A stretch of 64,000 nt of DNA from UBA4810 sp002479215 (GCA_049514435.1 JBEKVB010000009.1:1-64000); one strand, 5' to 3'; positions 8,942 to 17,208 are shown, counted from the first letter of the stretch. Program-made: numbers and translations. Notes: generated from the sequence alone by a model not told the origin.

Positions 8942-10753
8942 TCAGAAACTTTCATCACTTTTTTCTTTTTCATTAATGGGAATGGCCGGTTCTTTTGGCT
9001 CCGATGCTACAACTGTTTCTTTAGCTTCGGTCTGTGTAATAACCAGTGGACCTGCTTCGAGAGGCGGAAACGGCATCGCAGGCAAGTTTTCTTCAGTGGT
9101 TGTTACCGGTGGAATAGCCGACAGAGAACCATCTGTTTTCATTTCTACCGTTCTTCTTTTCTTGTGTCGAGGCCTGCGGCGGCTTTTCTTTTTCACCGGC
9201 TCTTTTTGCTCATCTTTTAATACCGAATTTTCGGCTGCTTTCAAAGGAAGCTCTTCCTGTACGGCCAGCTTTTCCAAAACTTGTTCCTTGATAATTTGCC
9301 GTATGTCCAGCTTGTCCCAGGGCATCTCCGTACTGCCTGAAATATGCAAATTGAGCCCGAAAGCTGTCTCCAGATTTAAAATTTCATTTCTTTTTTGATT
9401 GAGAATGTAACCAGCGATTTCATGCGGTAAAATTATTCTTAATTCGGAATAAATACCTTTGACCGCTTCTGATTCAATTTTGCGGAATGCCCCCAGCGCG
9501 GCATATTCCAAAGATGGACGCAGGCCGCTGCCTTTGCAGTAAGGACAAGTTGTATAACTGATTTCCTGAATTGTTGATTGTTTCTTTTGCCTCGATAATT
9601 CCAACATCCCAAATTTAGAAATGCGCGAAAGCTGAATTCTTGCCCTATCAATGCTCAGCGCTTTTTTGAACGATTTTTCCACTTCGGCGATATGCTTTTT
9701 ATCGGCCATGTCAATAAAATCGATTACGATAAGCCCGCCTAAATCCCGTAAACGCAATTGCCGGGCAATTTCTTCGCTGGCTTCAATATTGGTCTTAAAA
9801 GCTGTTTCTTCAATCGTTCTTTTGTTGGAACCGCGGCCGGAGTTTACATCTATTGTAATCATGGCTTCCGTCGGATTGATAATAATGTACCCGCCGGATT
9901 TTAATTCCACGCGCTCCTGATAGATAACCCGTATTTGTTCTTCCAGCTGAAAGCTCTCGAAAAGGGGATTTTTTTCCTTATATTGTTTAACAATTCTTAC
10001 ATTACGGGGAGCCACAGCTTTTAAATAAACACGCATTTTGCGGAAGGTTTCGTAGTCATCAACAAGAATTTCATCAATTTCCGGCGTTAAATAGTCGCGT
10101 AAACTGCGCACGCCGAAGTCGGTCTCCTGATAAATCAGTAAAGGCGCGTTAATTATGCTTGCCTTCTTGTATATTTCTTTCCACAGGCGCATAAGGAGTT
10201 GATAGTCGCGCAAAATTTCCTGTTTGGTGCGGTTAATTCCCGCTGTCCGCACTATAAATCCCATATCCTCCGGGATTTTAATTTGTTCCATAAGATTTTT
10301 GATTTTTTTCCTGTCTTCTTCACTTTCTATCTTACGGGATATCCCGCCGCCGGGTTTGTTGGGCAGCAGAACCAAATACCTGCCGGGGAGTGAAATATAG
10401 GAAGTTAAAAGAGCTCCTTTGTTGCCGCTTGCATCTCTTACGGCTTGGACGATGATTTCCTGTCCCGCTTTGAGCAATGGTTTACCACCGGCCTGAGGGC
10501 TTTCCGGTTCGACAAAATATCCCGGGCTTACATCTTTAAGAGGAAGAAAACCATCCTTGACTCCCCCATAATCAACAAAAGCCGCCTGCAAACCCCGTTC
10601 AACTTTCAGCACTTTGCCTTTGTAAATATTGCCGGTAATCGGTTCTTTTACCGACATCTGAATGTTGAATTCAATGAGCTTGCCCTTTTCATTAACGGTG
10701 GCCATACGCATCTGTTCTTTATGAACAGCGTTAACGAGCATAGTATGTTTCAT
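8942..10753 (-). CDS. rng: Ribonuclease G/E family endoribonuclease
   Basis: 603-aa endoribonuclease for rRNA maturation and mRNA decay. The N-terminal S1-like domain (NIYKGKVLKVERGLQAAFVDYG) is followed by the catalytic core with metal-binding Asp in ITIDVNSGRGS and LIVIDFIDM. The Zn-link is CPYCKGSG, near residue 405. It lacks a long RNase E scaffold but has a ~100-residue tail with a strongly basic patch (KKKSRRRPRHKKRR) that could bind RNA. Length is between RNase G (about 490) and RNase E (above 900), so I call it family G/E. Confidence 0.92.
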   Translation of the reverse strand: MKHTMLVNAVHKEQMRMATVNEKGKLIEFNIQMSVKEPITGNIYKGKVLKVERGLQAAFVDYGGVKDGFLPLKDVSPGYFVEPESPQAGGKPLLKAGQEIIVQAVRDASGNKGALLTSYISLPGRYLVLLPNKPGGGISRKIESEEDRKKIKNLMEQIKIPEDMGFIVRTAGINRTKQEILRDYQLLMRLWKEIYKKASIINAPLLIYQETDFGVRSLRDYLTPEIDEILVDDYETFRKMRVYLKAVAPRNVRIVKQYKEKNPLFESFQLEEQIRVIYQERVELKSGGYIIINPTEAMITIDVNSGRGSNKRTIEETAFKTNIEASEEIARQLRLRDLGGLIVIDFIDMADKKHIAEVEKSFKKALSIDRARIQLSRISKFGMLELSRQKKQSTIQEISYTTCPYCKGSGLRPSLEYAALGAFRKIESEAVKGIYSELRIILPHEIAGYILNQKRNEILNLETAFGLNLHISGSTEMPWDKLDIRQIIKEQVLEKLAVQEELPLKAAENSVLKDEQKEPVKKKSRRRPRHKKRRTVEMKTDGSLSAIPPVTTTEENLPAMPFPPLEAGPLVITQTEAKETVVASEPKEPAIPINEKEKSDESF

Positions 10754-10865
10754 AAATGTCCTTTTCGGCCGGCTGCTATTTTGCGCGTTTTGGAGCGGGT
10801 ATAGGCTTTCGTTAGCCTATTCACCAAATATGCGGCTCGACCTTTTGTATTTATTCGTAAAACTC

Positions 10866-10954
10866 CAATTCCGAAAGCGAAGCCCGGTCATGATGACCTT
10901 CAGGTTACGGCTGCAGGGCGAAGCGTATAACCTAAAGGTCACACGTCGGAATTG
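10866..10954. repeat. 89-bp nested palindromic intergenic element
   Basis: Outer perfect 9-bp inverted repeat CAATTCCGA/TCGGAATTG encloses a second inverted pair, TGACCTTCAGGTTA (10894-10907) and TAACCTAAAGGTCA (10928-10941), matching at 13 of 14 positions. Single copies of the same core occur at 27407, 44233 and 46826. It lies between rng and the YrdC gene, upstream of rng. A hairpin RNA or small palindromic transposable repeat are both possible. Confidence 0.7.
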
Positions 10955-10981
10955 GTAAGTTGAACAATCCCGCGTAGCGGA

Positions 10982-11019
10982 GGGTATGAACCTAAAAGCG
11001 CGCTGCGGGGTTCATACCC
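10982..11019. repeat. Hairpin repeat overlapping the 3' end of the YrdC/Sua5 gene
   Basis: Perfect 11-bp inverted repeat GGGTATGAACC/GGTTCATACCC with a 16-nt loop. The right arm supplies the stop codon of the YrdC-domain gene (TGA at 11014-11012). The stretch CAATCCCGCGTAGCGGAGGG just left of it recurs, inverted and slightly changed, at about 46690-46712. Both copies end in an outward TTCATACCCGTG-type arm, so this is a second dispersed family. Confidence 0.6.
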
Positions 11020-11626
11020 GTGGTAGAAAGGCGCTGATATCGCCTTTTCCAATTCTAATAATTTCGATATTGTCATCAATAAGGCTGATGACACTCGATG
11101 GCTCGGGTATAATATTACCACCATCGATAATTAAATCAACAACTCGGCCAAAGCATTCCTTGATGGCATAAGGATCGCCCAAAGCTTCACCATCCGCTGT
11201 TTTTACGCTGGTGCTGATTATCGGCTGTCCCAATTCTCTTACCAGAGCCAGGCAAATTTGATTATCCGGCACTCTGATTCCTGTCGTCGGTCTTTTCGGC
11301 AAAATGATTTTCGGCACCAGGCGCGACGCTTCCAAAATAAAAGTATAGGAACCGGGTAAAAGCCGTTTCATTGTTTTATAGGCATAGTCGGTAACTTTGG
11401 CATACTGGCTTATATGTTTTAAATCCGAACAAACGAAGCTCAAAGGCTTCTTCTTATTTCTTTTTTTTAATTCGTAAATTTTTTCAATACCTTTTTTATT
11501 GGACAAATCACATCCCAAACCGTAAACCGTATCGGTAGGATAAATTATTATTCCCCCTTCACGCAATACTTCCACAGCCTTTTTAATAAGGCGCGCTTGT
11601 GGATTCTGGTTGTTAATGGACAACAT
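11012..11626 (-). CDS. L-threonylcarbamoyladenylate synthase-type (YrdC/Sua5/YwlC) protein
   Basis: 204 aa, YrdC-like domain only. Conserved segments are GGIIIYPTDTVYGLGCD, KKRNKKKPLSF, LLPGSYTFIL, TTGIRVPDN and PIISTSVK. The family makes threonylcarbamoyl-AMP for the t6A37 tRNA modification; short forms such as YciO have other or unknown roles, so I do not give a symbol. The C-terminus (FLPRV) ends inside a palindromic repeat, suggesting the natural tail may have been altered by that repeat. Confidence 0.85.
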   Translation of the reverse strand: MLSINNQNPQARLIKKAVEVLREGGIIIYPTDTVYGLGCDLSNKKGIEKIYELKKRNKKKPLSFVCSDLKHISQYAKVTDYAYKTMKRLLPGSYTFILEASRLVPKIILPKRPTTGIRVPDNQICLALVRELGQPIISTSVKTADGEALGDPYAIKECFGRVVDLIIDGGNIIPEPSSVISLIDDNIEIIRIGKGDISAFLPRV

Positions 11627-11793
11627 GGCTAAATTCCCGACTACTTGTCCTCATTTGCAATTGTGTATATCAATAATTTAGCGCTTTGGCAATCAAAGCT
11701 TCTTCGAGAGACAGGCGTATAGTTCTATCTATATGTCGAGGGACCAATGACTCGACCCTGTAAAGATAAATTCAAGAAGACGGTTTGGTATGA

Positions 11794-13377
11794 TTATTTA
11801 TTGTTAACCCTGTCTTTACTGAGTTTGTATTCAATACTATCGACAAGCGCCTGCCAACTGGCTTCAATAATATTTTCGGAAACGCCGATAGTACTCCATA
11901 CATCTTCTCCATCCGTGGAATCCAAAAGCACCCGAACACTCGCGGCTGTGCCTTCCGAACCTTCCAGCGTGCGCACTTTAAAATCAACCAAATGCATCTC
12001 TTTAATTTGCGGATAAAATTTTGTGAGCGCTTTACGCAGAGCGTGATCGAGAGCATTCACCGGACCGTTTCCCTCGGCAGCAGTTAATTCTTCCTCACCA
12101 TCGACCGATATTTTAATAGTGGCCTGAGAAAGACAAGGTTTATCTTCCGAGCGCGAAGTAACAACATTAAAACTCTCCAGAGTAAAAGGTTCGATAAACT
12201 CGCCAATCACCTTCTTAATCAGCACGGAAAGCGAGCCGTCGGCGGCGTCAAACTGAAAACCTCGATCCTCCATAAGTTTGACTTCATGCACTATTTTTTT
12301 ACTGAGGGCATCATTTTTAGCCAGGTTAATACCCAATTCTTTGGCTTTATATTCAATATTGCTTTTGCCCGCCAAATCGGAAACCAGGACGCGCCGGTGG
12401 TTGCCGACAAGTTCCGGTTGTATATGCTCATAGGCCATGGAGTTTTTGACCACAGCGCTGACATGCACTCCGCCTTTGTGCGCAAAAGCGCTGCGCCCCA
12501 CAAACGGCCGCGAATTAAGCGGCGGAACGTTGGCGACATCGCTTACATAATGAGAAAGGTTCGTCAGCTGTCGGATAGATTCCGCAGGCAAACAATTTTT
12601 ACCCATTTTCAGCTGCAAATTGGCAATGATAGAAATTAAGTCGGCATTGCCGCATCTTTCTCCGTAACCATTGATCGTTCCCTGAACCATCTTAACTCCT
12701 TCCTGTACAGCAGCGATGGAATTGGCAACGGCAAGCCCGCAGTCGTTATGCGTATGAATACCGGCTATATTTAAAGGGATATAAGAAGATATTTTTTTTA
12801 AGATATCGCTGATTTCATTAGGCATAGAACCGCCGTTGGTATCGCAAAAAACTATCATATCCGCACCGGCGGTAAGCGCCGTTTTGACAACTTTGGCCGC
12901 ATAGCGGGGATTGTTTTTATAGCCATCGAAAAAATGTTCGGCATCAAAAAGAACTTCTTTACCCATCGCTTTCAAGTATTCGATGGAGTCGGTAATCATG
13001 GTTAAATTCTCATCCAGATCAGTTTTAAGAATTTCGGTTACGTGCAGATCCCACGCTTTTCCGACTATAGCGCAGGCAGGGGTGCCTGCTTTGACCAAAG
13101 ACTTCAAATTGGGGCATGATTCCGGCTTCATATGCGGACGGCGGGTACTGCCGAATGCCGTCAACCGTAAATTTTTAAAGTTAACTTTTTTTGCCATTTC
13201 GAAAAAGCGCACGTCTTTGGGATTGGAACCCGGCCAGCCGCCTTCGATGTAATGGAAATGTGTTTCATCACACCGTTGGGCTATGCGCAGTTTTTCTTCC
13301 GCCGAAAAATTGGTTTGTTCTCCCTGTGTTCCATCCCTTAAAGTGGTATCGTAAATCAAAATTTGATTTTTTGCCAT
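11794..13377 (-). CDS. cimA: (R)-citramalate synthase
   Basis: Condenses pyruvate with acetyl-CoA to (R)-citramalate, the first step of the threonine-independent isoleucine route. 527 aa. The N-terminal HMGL-like TIM barrel has LRDGTQGEQ and the metal-binding GIHTHNDCG. The IEGGWPGSNPKD segment is typical of CimA rather than isopropylmalate synthase. A C-terminal LeuA-type regulatory domain (about residues 390-520) should bind isoleucine or leucine as feedback inhibitor. Upstream lies a complete attenuation leader with an isoleucine-rich peptide, which independently supports CimA over LeuA. Confidence 0.94.
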   Translation of the reverse strand: MAKNQILIYDTTLRDGTQGEQTNFSAEEKLRIAQRCDETHFHYIEGGWPGSNPKDVRFFEMAKKVNFKNLRLTAFGSTRRPHMKPESCPNLKSLVKAGTPACAIVGKAWDLHVTEILKTDLDENLTMITDSIEYLKAMGKEVLFDAEHFFDGYKNNPRYAAKVVKTALTAGADMIVFCDTNGGSMPNEISDILKKISSYIPLNIAGIHTHNDCGLAVANSIAAVQEGVKMVQGTINGYGERCGNADLISIIANLQLKMGKNCLPAESIRQLTNLSHYVSDVANVPPLNSRPFVGRSAFAHKGGVHVSAVVKNSMAYEHIQPELVGNHRRVLVSDLAGKSNIEYKAKELGINLAKNDALSKKIVHEVKLMEDRGFQFDAADGSLSVLIKKVIGEFIEPFTLESFNVVTSRSEDKPCLSQATIKISVDGEEELTAAEGNGPVNALDHALRKALTKFYPQIKEMHLVDFKVRTLEGSEGTAASVRVLLDSTDGEDVWSTIGVSENIIEASWQALVDSIEYKLSKDRVNNK

Positions 13378-13392
13378 TTTGTCCTCACTTTC

Positions 13393-13431
13393 AAAAAAAA
13401 TCCGCTGTCGGGTTTCCCTGGCAGCGGATTT
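13393..13431 (-). terminator. Rho-independent attenuator terminator in the cimA leader
   Basis: Read on the minus strand: perfect 10-bp stem AAATCCGCTG/CAGCGGATTT, 14-nt loop, then a run of eight T. It lies 16 nt before the cimA start and after the leader peptide, so it can only act on cimA transcription. The loop contains CCAGG, which can pair with CCTGG in the last codons of the leader peptide, a possible short antiterminator contact. Confidence 0.88.
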
Positions 13432-13456
13432 CGATTTCGTTTGATTTGAATTATGG

Positions 13457-13537
13457 CTACTCCATAACCAGGCCTCTTATGGAGAAGCTAATTATGATGA
13501 TGCTAATTATAATTTCACTAATAATGATCGTATTCAT
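13457..13537 (-). CDS. Isoleucine-rich leader peptide of cimA
   Basis: ATG at 13537 to TAG at 13457, 26 residues, of which 11 are isoleucine, in runs of III, III and IIII plus one more, and one Leu and one Val near the end. It begins about 18 nt after the predicted transcription start and is followed by a pause hairpin and a terminator. This is the standard layout of ilv-type attenuation: slow translation when Ile-tRNA is scarce would prevent terminator formation. No strong ribosome site is visible. It is too short to be found by ordinary gene callers. Confidence 0.88.
   Translation of the reverse strand: MNTIIISEIIISIIIISFSIRGLVME
13460..13484 (-). promoter_or_regulatory. Pause (1:2) hairpin of the cimA attenuator
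   Basis: Perfect 8-bp stem CTCCATAA/TTATGGAG with a 9-nt loop, covering the last codons of the leader peptide. The TTATGG arm can instead pair with CCATAA located a few bases downstream (13450-13455 on the minus strand). Mutually exclusive folds are therefore available, as expected for an attenuator. Confidence 0.75.
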
Positions 13538-13562
13538 AGGGTCAAATATTTAATTTGGCTGT

Positions 13563-13591
13563 ATAATATTTTTTTAATGGCATTTTGTCAA
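13563..13591 (-). promoter_or_regulatory. Sigma-70 promoter of the cimA leader
   Basis: TTGACA (13591-13586), 17-nt spacer, TATTAT (13568-13563), near consensus. The predicted start at about 13555 places the leader peptide ATG 18 nt downstream. Confidence 0.85.
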
Positions 13592-13698
13592 TAGAAATAA
13601 TTTCTATAATTGAGTATGCCCACCATCAAAGAAGATTTTAATAGAGCAAGAAATGTGCTAAGCTAATAAACAACTACTGAAATCAAAAAAGAGGAATC

Positions 13699-14625
13699 TT
13701 GTCGGTTCATCAGCATCAAAATTACAATCATCCAGAAGCATCGTGGGGCAAGCGTTTAATTGTTTCCATGGCCATGAATTTGATCATTCCGGCGGTCCAG
13801 ATTTACGGCGGCATTGTCTCCGGCTGTATGGCGCTCATAAGCGACGCGTTGCATAATTTAAGTGACTTCATTTCTCTCGTAATCAACTATGCGGCTCTGC
13901 TTTTGGGCAGGCGCGGGCCGACTTATAAACAAACTTTTGGATACAAACGAGTAGAAATCTTCGCAACATTAATCAGTGTATCGCTTTTATATGGCGCAGG
14001 TTTCTATATTGCCATAGAGGCATGGCAAAGATTCCTTAGTCCCCAGCCGATTGCCGGACAATTAGTTATCTGTATTGCCCTCATGTGTTTTATTGGTAAC
14101 ATTATTTCCGCCCTGATGTTGCGCTCCGGCTCGAAAGTCAATTTGAACATGAAAAGCGCCTTTTTGCACATGCTCAGTGATGCCGCAACTTCTTTAATTG
14201 TTGCCATTCTCGGAATTATCTGGATTTTCAAGCCCTTGTTTTGGCTTGATCCGGTATTCTCTTGGTTAATTGTCGCATTGATATTATACAGCGGCTGGGG
14301 TTTATTGAAAGATAGTATTCTTATTTTGATGAATGCCACACCGCCGGGAATAAACCTGCAAGATATTCAGAAATCATTGGAATCGATTGAAGGAATAAAA
14401 GAAATTCACGACCTGCATGTTTGGAATCCATCGGCTGAAAATATTGCATTGGCTGTTCATATAACCGTGCCCGATCAAATGTTGGGCAAAGTTGACGATT
14501 TGGCAAAAAGAGTAAGAACAATTCTTTTAGAAAAATTTAAAATTGATCATCCGACTTTGCAGTTTGAATCCAATACCTGTAATAATGGAACCCTTTTGTG
14601 CAGCATTTCGGAAAACAATCATTAA
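13699..14625 (+). CDS. Cation diffusion facilitator family metal transporter (CzcD/ZitB-like)
   Basis: 308-aa inner-membrane Zn(II)/divalent metal:proton antiporter of the CDF family with six predicted helices. Metal-site residues are visible in helix 2 (SDALHNLSDF) and helix 5 (HMLSDAATS). The cytoplasmic C-terminal domain contains HDLHVWNPS and a final Cys-containing tail. The N-terminus is His-rich (HQHQNYNH). The start is a TTG at 13699 with GAGGAA 5 nt upstream; no ATG fits better. Confidence 0.9.
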   Translation: MSVHQHQNYNHPEASWGKRLIVSMAMNLIIPAVQIYGGIVSGCMALISDALHNLSDFISLVINYAALLLGRRGPTYKQTFGYKRVEIFATLISVSLLYGAGFYIAIEAWQRFLSPQPIAGQLVICIALMCFIGNIISALMLRSGSKVNLNMKSAFLHMLSDAATSLIVAILGIIWIFKPLFWLDPVFSWLIVALILYSGWGLLKDSILILMNATPPGINLQDIQKSLESIEGIKEIHDLHVWNPSAENIALAVHITVPDQMLGKVDDLAKRVRTILLEKFKIDHPTLQFESNTCNNGTLLCSISENNH

Positions 14626-14648
14626 AAATGTATTGATTATATTAAGTA

Positions 14649-14731
14649 TTTTCTCTTTTTATTTTTTATCAAATAAAGTAAGATTTCACAAAAGTTCGGA
14701 AAATACCCATTGGATATATTAATTGTTATAT
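14649..14731 (+). other. attI-like leader of cassette A
   Basis: The last 41 bp up to the G|TT point (14687-14727) align without gaps to three other leaders (42024-42064; 32693-32653 minus; 46558-46518 minus). The shared end is TATATTAATTGTT. Similarity to the 42-kb copy extends leftwards over about 80 bp. The element stops exactly where the gene cassette begins (GTTATAT, 14725-14731). A promoter function for the cassette is also possible. No integrase gene is nearby. Confidence 0.7.
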
Positions 14732-15748
14732 TTAAGGGAAAGCGCAATGACTTGGTTACTCGATAGGCTTTTTGAAAACCAACAATCAACTCCGCGGTTT
14801 GCATTTCAAGGAACCGTGAATTGGATGAGAGCCTTATCAATTCTTGTAGATGAAGGAGCGTTCTCGAACGACTCATTGTGTGAGTTCTACGACCTAGTAC
14901 AAAGGCGCACTCTTAATGAAGAAGCCGATACTCTAGCCTTTGCATGCATGTTGATGGCAATGCACAACGTATCGGCACTACAAAAGGCCTTAGAACTGGA
15001 TGAACCTTATTCTTGTGTACGGTCCGCCATAGTTGCTTGGTATTATGCTACCTATTATGCAAGCAAATCAATGATCGCGGCAGCAACAGGAGGAGACCCT
15101 CAGACTCATTCTAAAACCGGAAAGATTTGGCAAACTGAAATAGCAATGCGTAATTTGGCGGTTGCACCTTTCAATCTCAATTTTGAAGACATTACGCCAA
15201 CAAATATTGAAAATAAAATTGCTGAGATTCGTAATGGTAACCCGCATGATCTTAGCCGTACGCCTACAAATCACGAAGAGGCCTTTGGTGCCGCTATTTC
15301 CTATTTGAAAGGCACGGCGGAATATGAAAAATCGAGATTGGAAGAAGAAGTAAGGGATAATTCGGAATTTAAACGGCAAGGGTTTGCTGACTTCAGAACT
15401 AAAGCGGCGAAAGCGCTAAGAGATGCAAGACTATCAAGAGCACATGTCAACTTCCTTGTGCAGGCATTTCGTTACCGAGGAAAAGCGAACTATCGGGATG
15501 CCATTTATCTGTCCTACGGCGCAGACAATTCCGCTATTCTTAGGATATTTGTAGAAGACTTAACCAAGGTTGCATGTGCGTTCACCAAAATGGCAGCGCG
15601 TTACGTTTCTCGGAGGTGCACCCAAGACAACTGGCGATCATTCGTTGACGATATAGGTGCCTATGCAAAGTTTCGCTTGCCGTATAATCTATCCGAAATA
15701 TAACAAATGCATCCACCGTACGGCTTACAGCCAACGGTGACGCTCTCG
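14726..15748 (+). mobile_element. Integron-like gene cassette A
   Basis: One-gene unit bounded by GTTATAT (14725-14731) and its exact reverse complement ATATAAC (15698-15704), which contains the stop codon of the gene. These are the R' and R'' boxes expected of an integron cassette, and a 57-bp attC-like site closes the unit. About 1.02 kb between the G|TT points. Confidence 0.75.
14747..15703 (+). CDS. Cassette-borne protein of unknown function, HEPN-like motif
   Basis: 318 aa, not recognised. ATG 14747 follows AAGGGAA and lies 16 nt after the cassette start; an in-frame upstream codon at 14723 would lie within the leader. The protein is mostly helical and soluble. A helix near residues 95-110 reads AIVAWYYATYYASKSM, like the first helix of HEPN proteins, and near residue 162 there is RNGNPH, which fits the HEPN RNase motif R-N-x(3)-H. 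HEPN assignment is my inference from these two segments only. No signal peptide or membrane segment. Confidence 0.7.
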   Translation: MTWLLDRLFENQQSTPRFAFQGTVNWMRALSILVDEGAFSNDSLCEFYDLVQRRTLNEEADTLAFACMLMAMHNVSALQKALELDEPYSCVRSAIVAWYYATYYASKSMIAAATGGDPQTHSKTGKIWQTEIAMRNLAVAPFNLNFEDITPTNIENKIAEIRNGNPHDLSRTPTNHEEAFGAAISYLKGTAEYEKSRLEEEVRDNSEFKRQGFADFRTKAAKALRDARLSRAHVNFLVQAFRYRGKANYRDAIYLSYGADNSAILRIFVEDLTKVACAFTKMAARYVSRRCTQDNWRSFVDDIGAYAKFRLPYNLSEI

Positions 15749-15754
15749 TTACTG
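15698..15754 (+). other. attC-like site of cassette A (57 bp)
   Basis: R'' ATATAAC, then a GCATCCACCGT arm pairing with ACGGTGACGC with an unpaired extra base on one side, an inner GGCT/AGCC stem, and a final GTTACTG. The imperfect palindrome with an extrahelical base and 57-bp length match small attC sites of integrons. Confidence 0.75.
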
Positions 15755-15775
15755 CTTTCTTTTGAGGAAATAACG

Positions 15776-16180
15776 CTAATCAAGCAAACGTTTTTGGCCG
15801 GTAATTTTCTGTATATCGGTTATGTTTTGTGAAACTTCCAAACACCCCAAATATTTGCCTGCCACATCCCTTAGCGCATAATATTCTATCAATACTTTTT
15901 GGGGCGTATCTTTGCCTTGCATGGGTAAATCTATCCAGAGTTGAGCACTATCCCTTTTCCCCGCTTTCATCTCCGCTAAAATCGTCTCCACTTTATTAAG
16001 ACTGCCCTTAGGATGACAATCCCGCACATCGCGGCCTACCGCCCCCTTAGGCCTTTTGAATATTCTTGTCTCATGCTTATTCCAGGCAAGCACTTTATCG
16101 TTTTTATCTACCACCGAAAACTCCACAGGAATTGTTTCCAGCAATGCATTCAAAACATTTTTGTCTAACTCACCAATCAT
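15776..16180 (-). CDS. PAS domain protein (DUF438-associated type)
   Basis: 134 aa, essentially a single PAS fold: VEFSVVDKNDKVLAWNKHETRIFKRP at the N-terminus and YALRDVAGKYLGCLEVSQNITDIQ at the end. The GRDVRDCHPKGSLNKVETIL segment is typical of PAS domains found with DUF438 and hemerythrin-like domains. No output domain is attached, so it may be a stand-alone sensor. I place the start at ATG 16180, preceded by GGAGG, rather than the in-frame TTG at 16198. Confidence 0.8.
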   Translation of the reverse strand: MIGELDKNVLNALLETIPVEFSVVDKNDKVLAWNKHETRIFKRPKGAVGRDVRDCHPKGSLNKVETILAEMKAGKRDSAQLWIDLPMQGKDTPQKVLIEYYALRDVAGKYLGCLEVSQNITDIQKITGQKRLLD

Positions 16181-16401
16181 TTTTACCTCCAATTCCAATA
16201 TTATAATTCTAGTTTGCTCACTTTTTTTTATATTTCCAGACCTGACGCTAATGCCTTCAACTGGTTCTTAGCAAACCATATCTTCCCCCTAAAAATCACC
16301 CACAATATAACATTTCGATTGCAAAATAGATTGGCATTGGATAGTTTATGGTGTCAAGTGAAATTATACATAATTATCATGGTGTTGGGTGGTAATTAAA
16401 T

Positions 16402-17100
16402 ATGAGAATACATTATTTTCAGCATGTGCCGTTTGAGGGATTGGGCAATATCGAAGAATGGATTAATGCCAAAGGATATTCCCTTTCCTCAACACGCTTT
16501 TACAATAAAGAAGTGCCGCCGAAGCTCGATGATATCGATTGGCTCATCATCATGGGCGGGCCGATGGGAGCTTACGAGGAAAATTTATATCCCTGGCTTG
16601 CCGCCGAAAAAAGATTTATCGGTCAGGCAATAAAGCAGGGAATTAAAGTTTTGGGAATTTGTTTGGGGGCACAATTAATTGCTGCCGCGATAGGAGCTAA
16701 AGTTTATCCCAACGCTCATAAGGAAATCGGTTGGTTTCCAATTAATCTAACCAAAGATGGTAAAACGTCGAAACTATTTCGGGGACTGCCTGCAGAAATT
16801 ATCGCTTATCACTGGCACGGAGATACTTTCGATTTACCTTTCGGCGCGAAACATCTGGCCGAAAGCACAGCCTGCAAAAATCAGGCTTTCTCTTACAAAA
16901 ATCATGTCCTGGCCCTGCAGTTTCATCTGGATGTAAGAAAGGATAACATTGAAGAATGGGTGCAAAGCGGAGCAGAGGAGTTGATCGAAGCCCCATATAT
17001 CCAGACAGCGGGGGAAATGCTTTCTCCGGATAAACGTTTTGCCGTTATAGAAAAGCATATGGGGCAAGTGCTTGACCGTTTTGCAGCCCAGAAGTGTTGA
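16402..17100 (+). CDS. Class I glutamine amidotransferase-like protein
   Basis: 232-aa stand-alone GATase1 domain. The oxyanion region is IIMGGPMGAYEE, the nucleophile is in LGICLGAQLIAAA, and the catalytic His is in LQFHLDV. Usual family members have His-x-Glu at the third position; here it is FHLD, so Asp would serve as the acid. Related proteins are annotated as GMP-synthase-like amidotransferases of unknown acceptor or as gamma-Glu hydrolases. No synthetase partner lies next to it. Confidence 0.85.
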   Translation: MRIHYFQHVPFEGLGNIEEWINAKGYSLSSTRFYNKEVPPKLDDIDWLIIMGGPMGAYEENLYPWLAAEKRFIGQAIKQGIKVLGICLGAQLIAAAIGAKVYPNAHKEIGWFPINLTKDGKTSKLFRGLPAEIIAYHWHGDTFDLPFGAKHLAESTACKNQAFSYKNHVLALQFHLDVRKDNIEEWVQSGAEELIEAPYIQTAGEMLSPDKRFAVIEKHMGQVLDRFAAQKC

Positions 17101-17208
17101 AAAATACTTGTCCCATTTTTATACAAAACCAGTGATCCGCAAAAACTCCTGATGAAGGCTTCGATGCCGATTTTCTGATCAGGAATTACATCCTTCCAGG
17201 ATGCCTTC

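Noticed and set aside
8942..10753. Long open frames on the strand opposite rng, cimA, lon, typA and prfC
   Set aside because: They follow the codon periodicity of the real genes and have no ribosome sites or family motifs.
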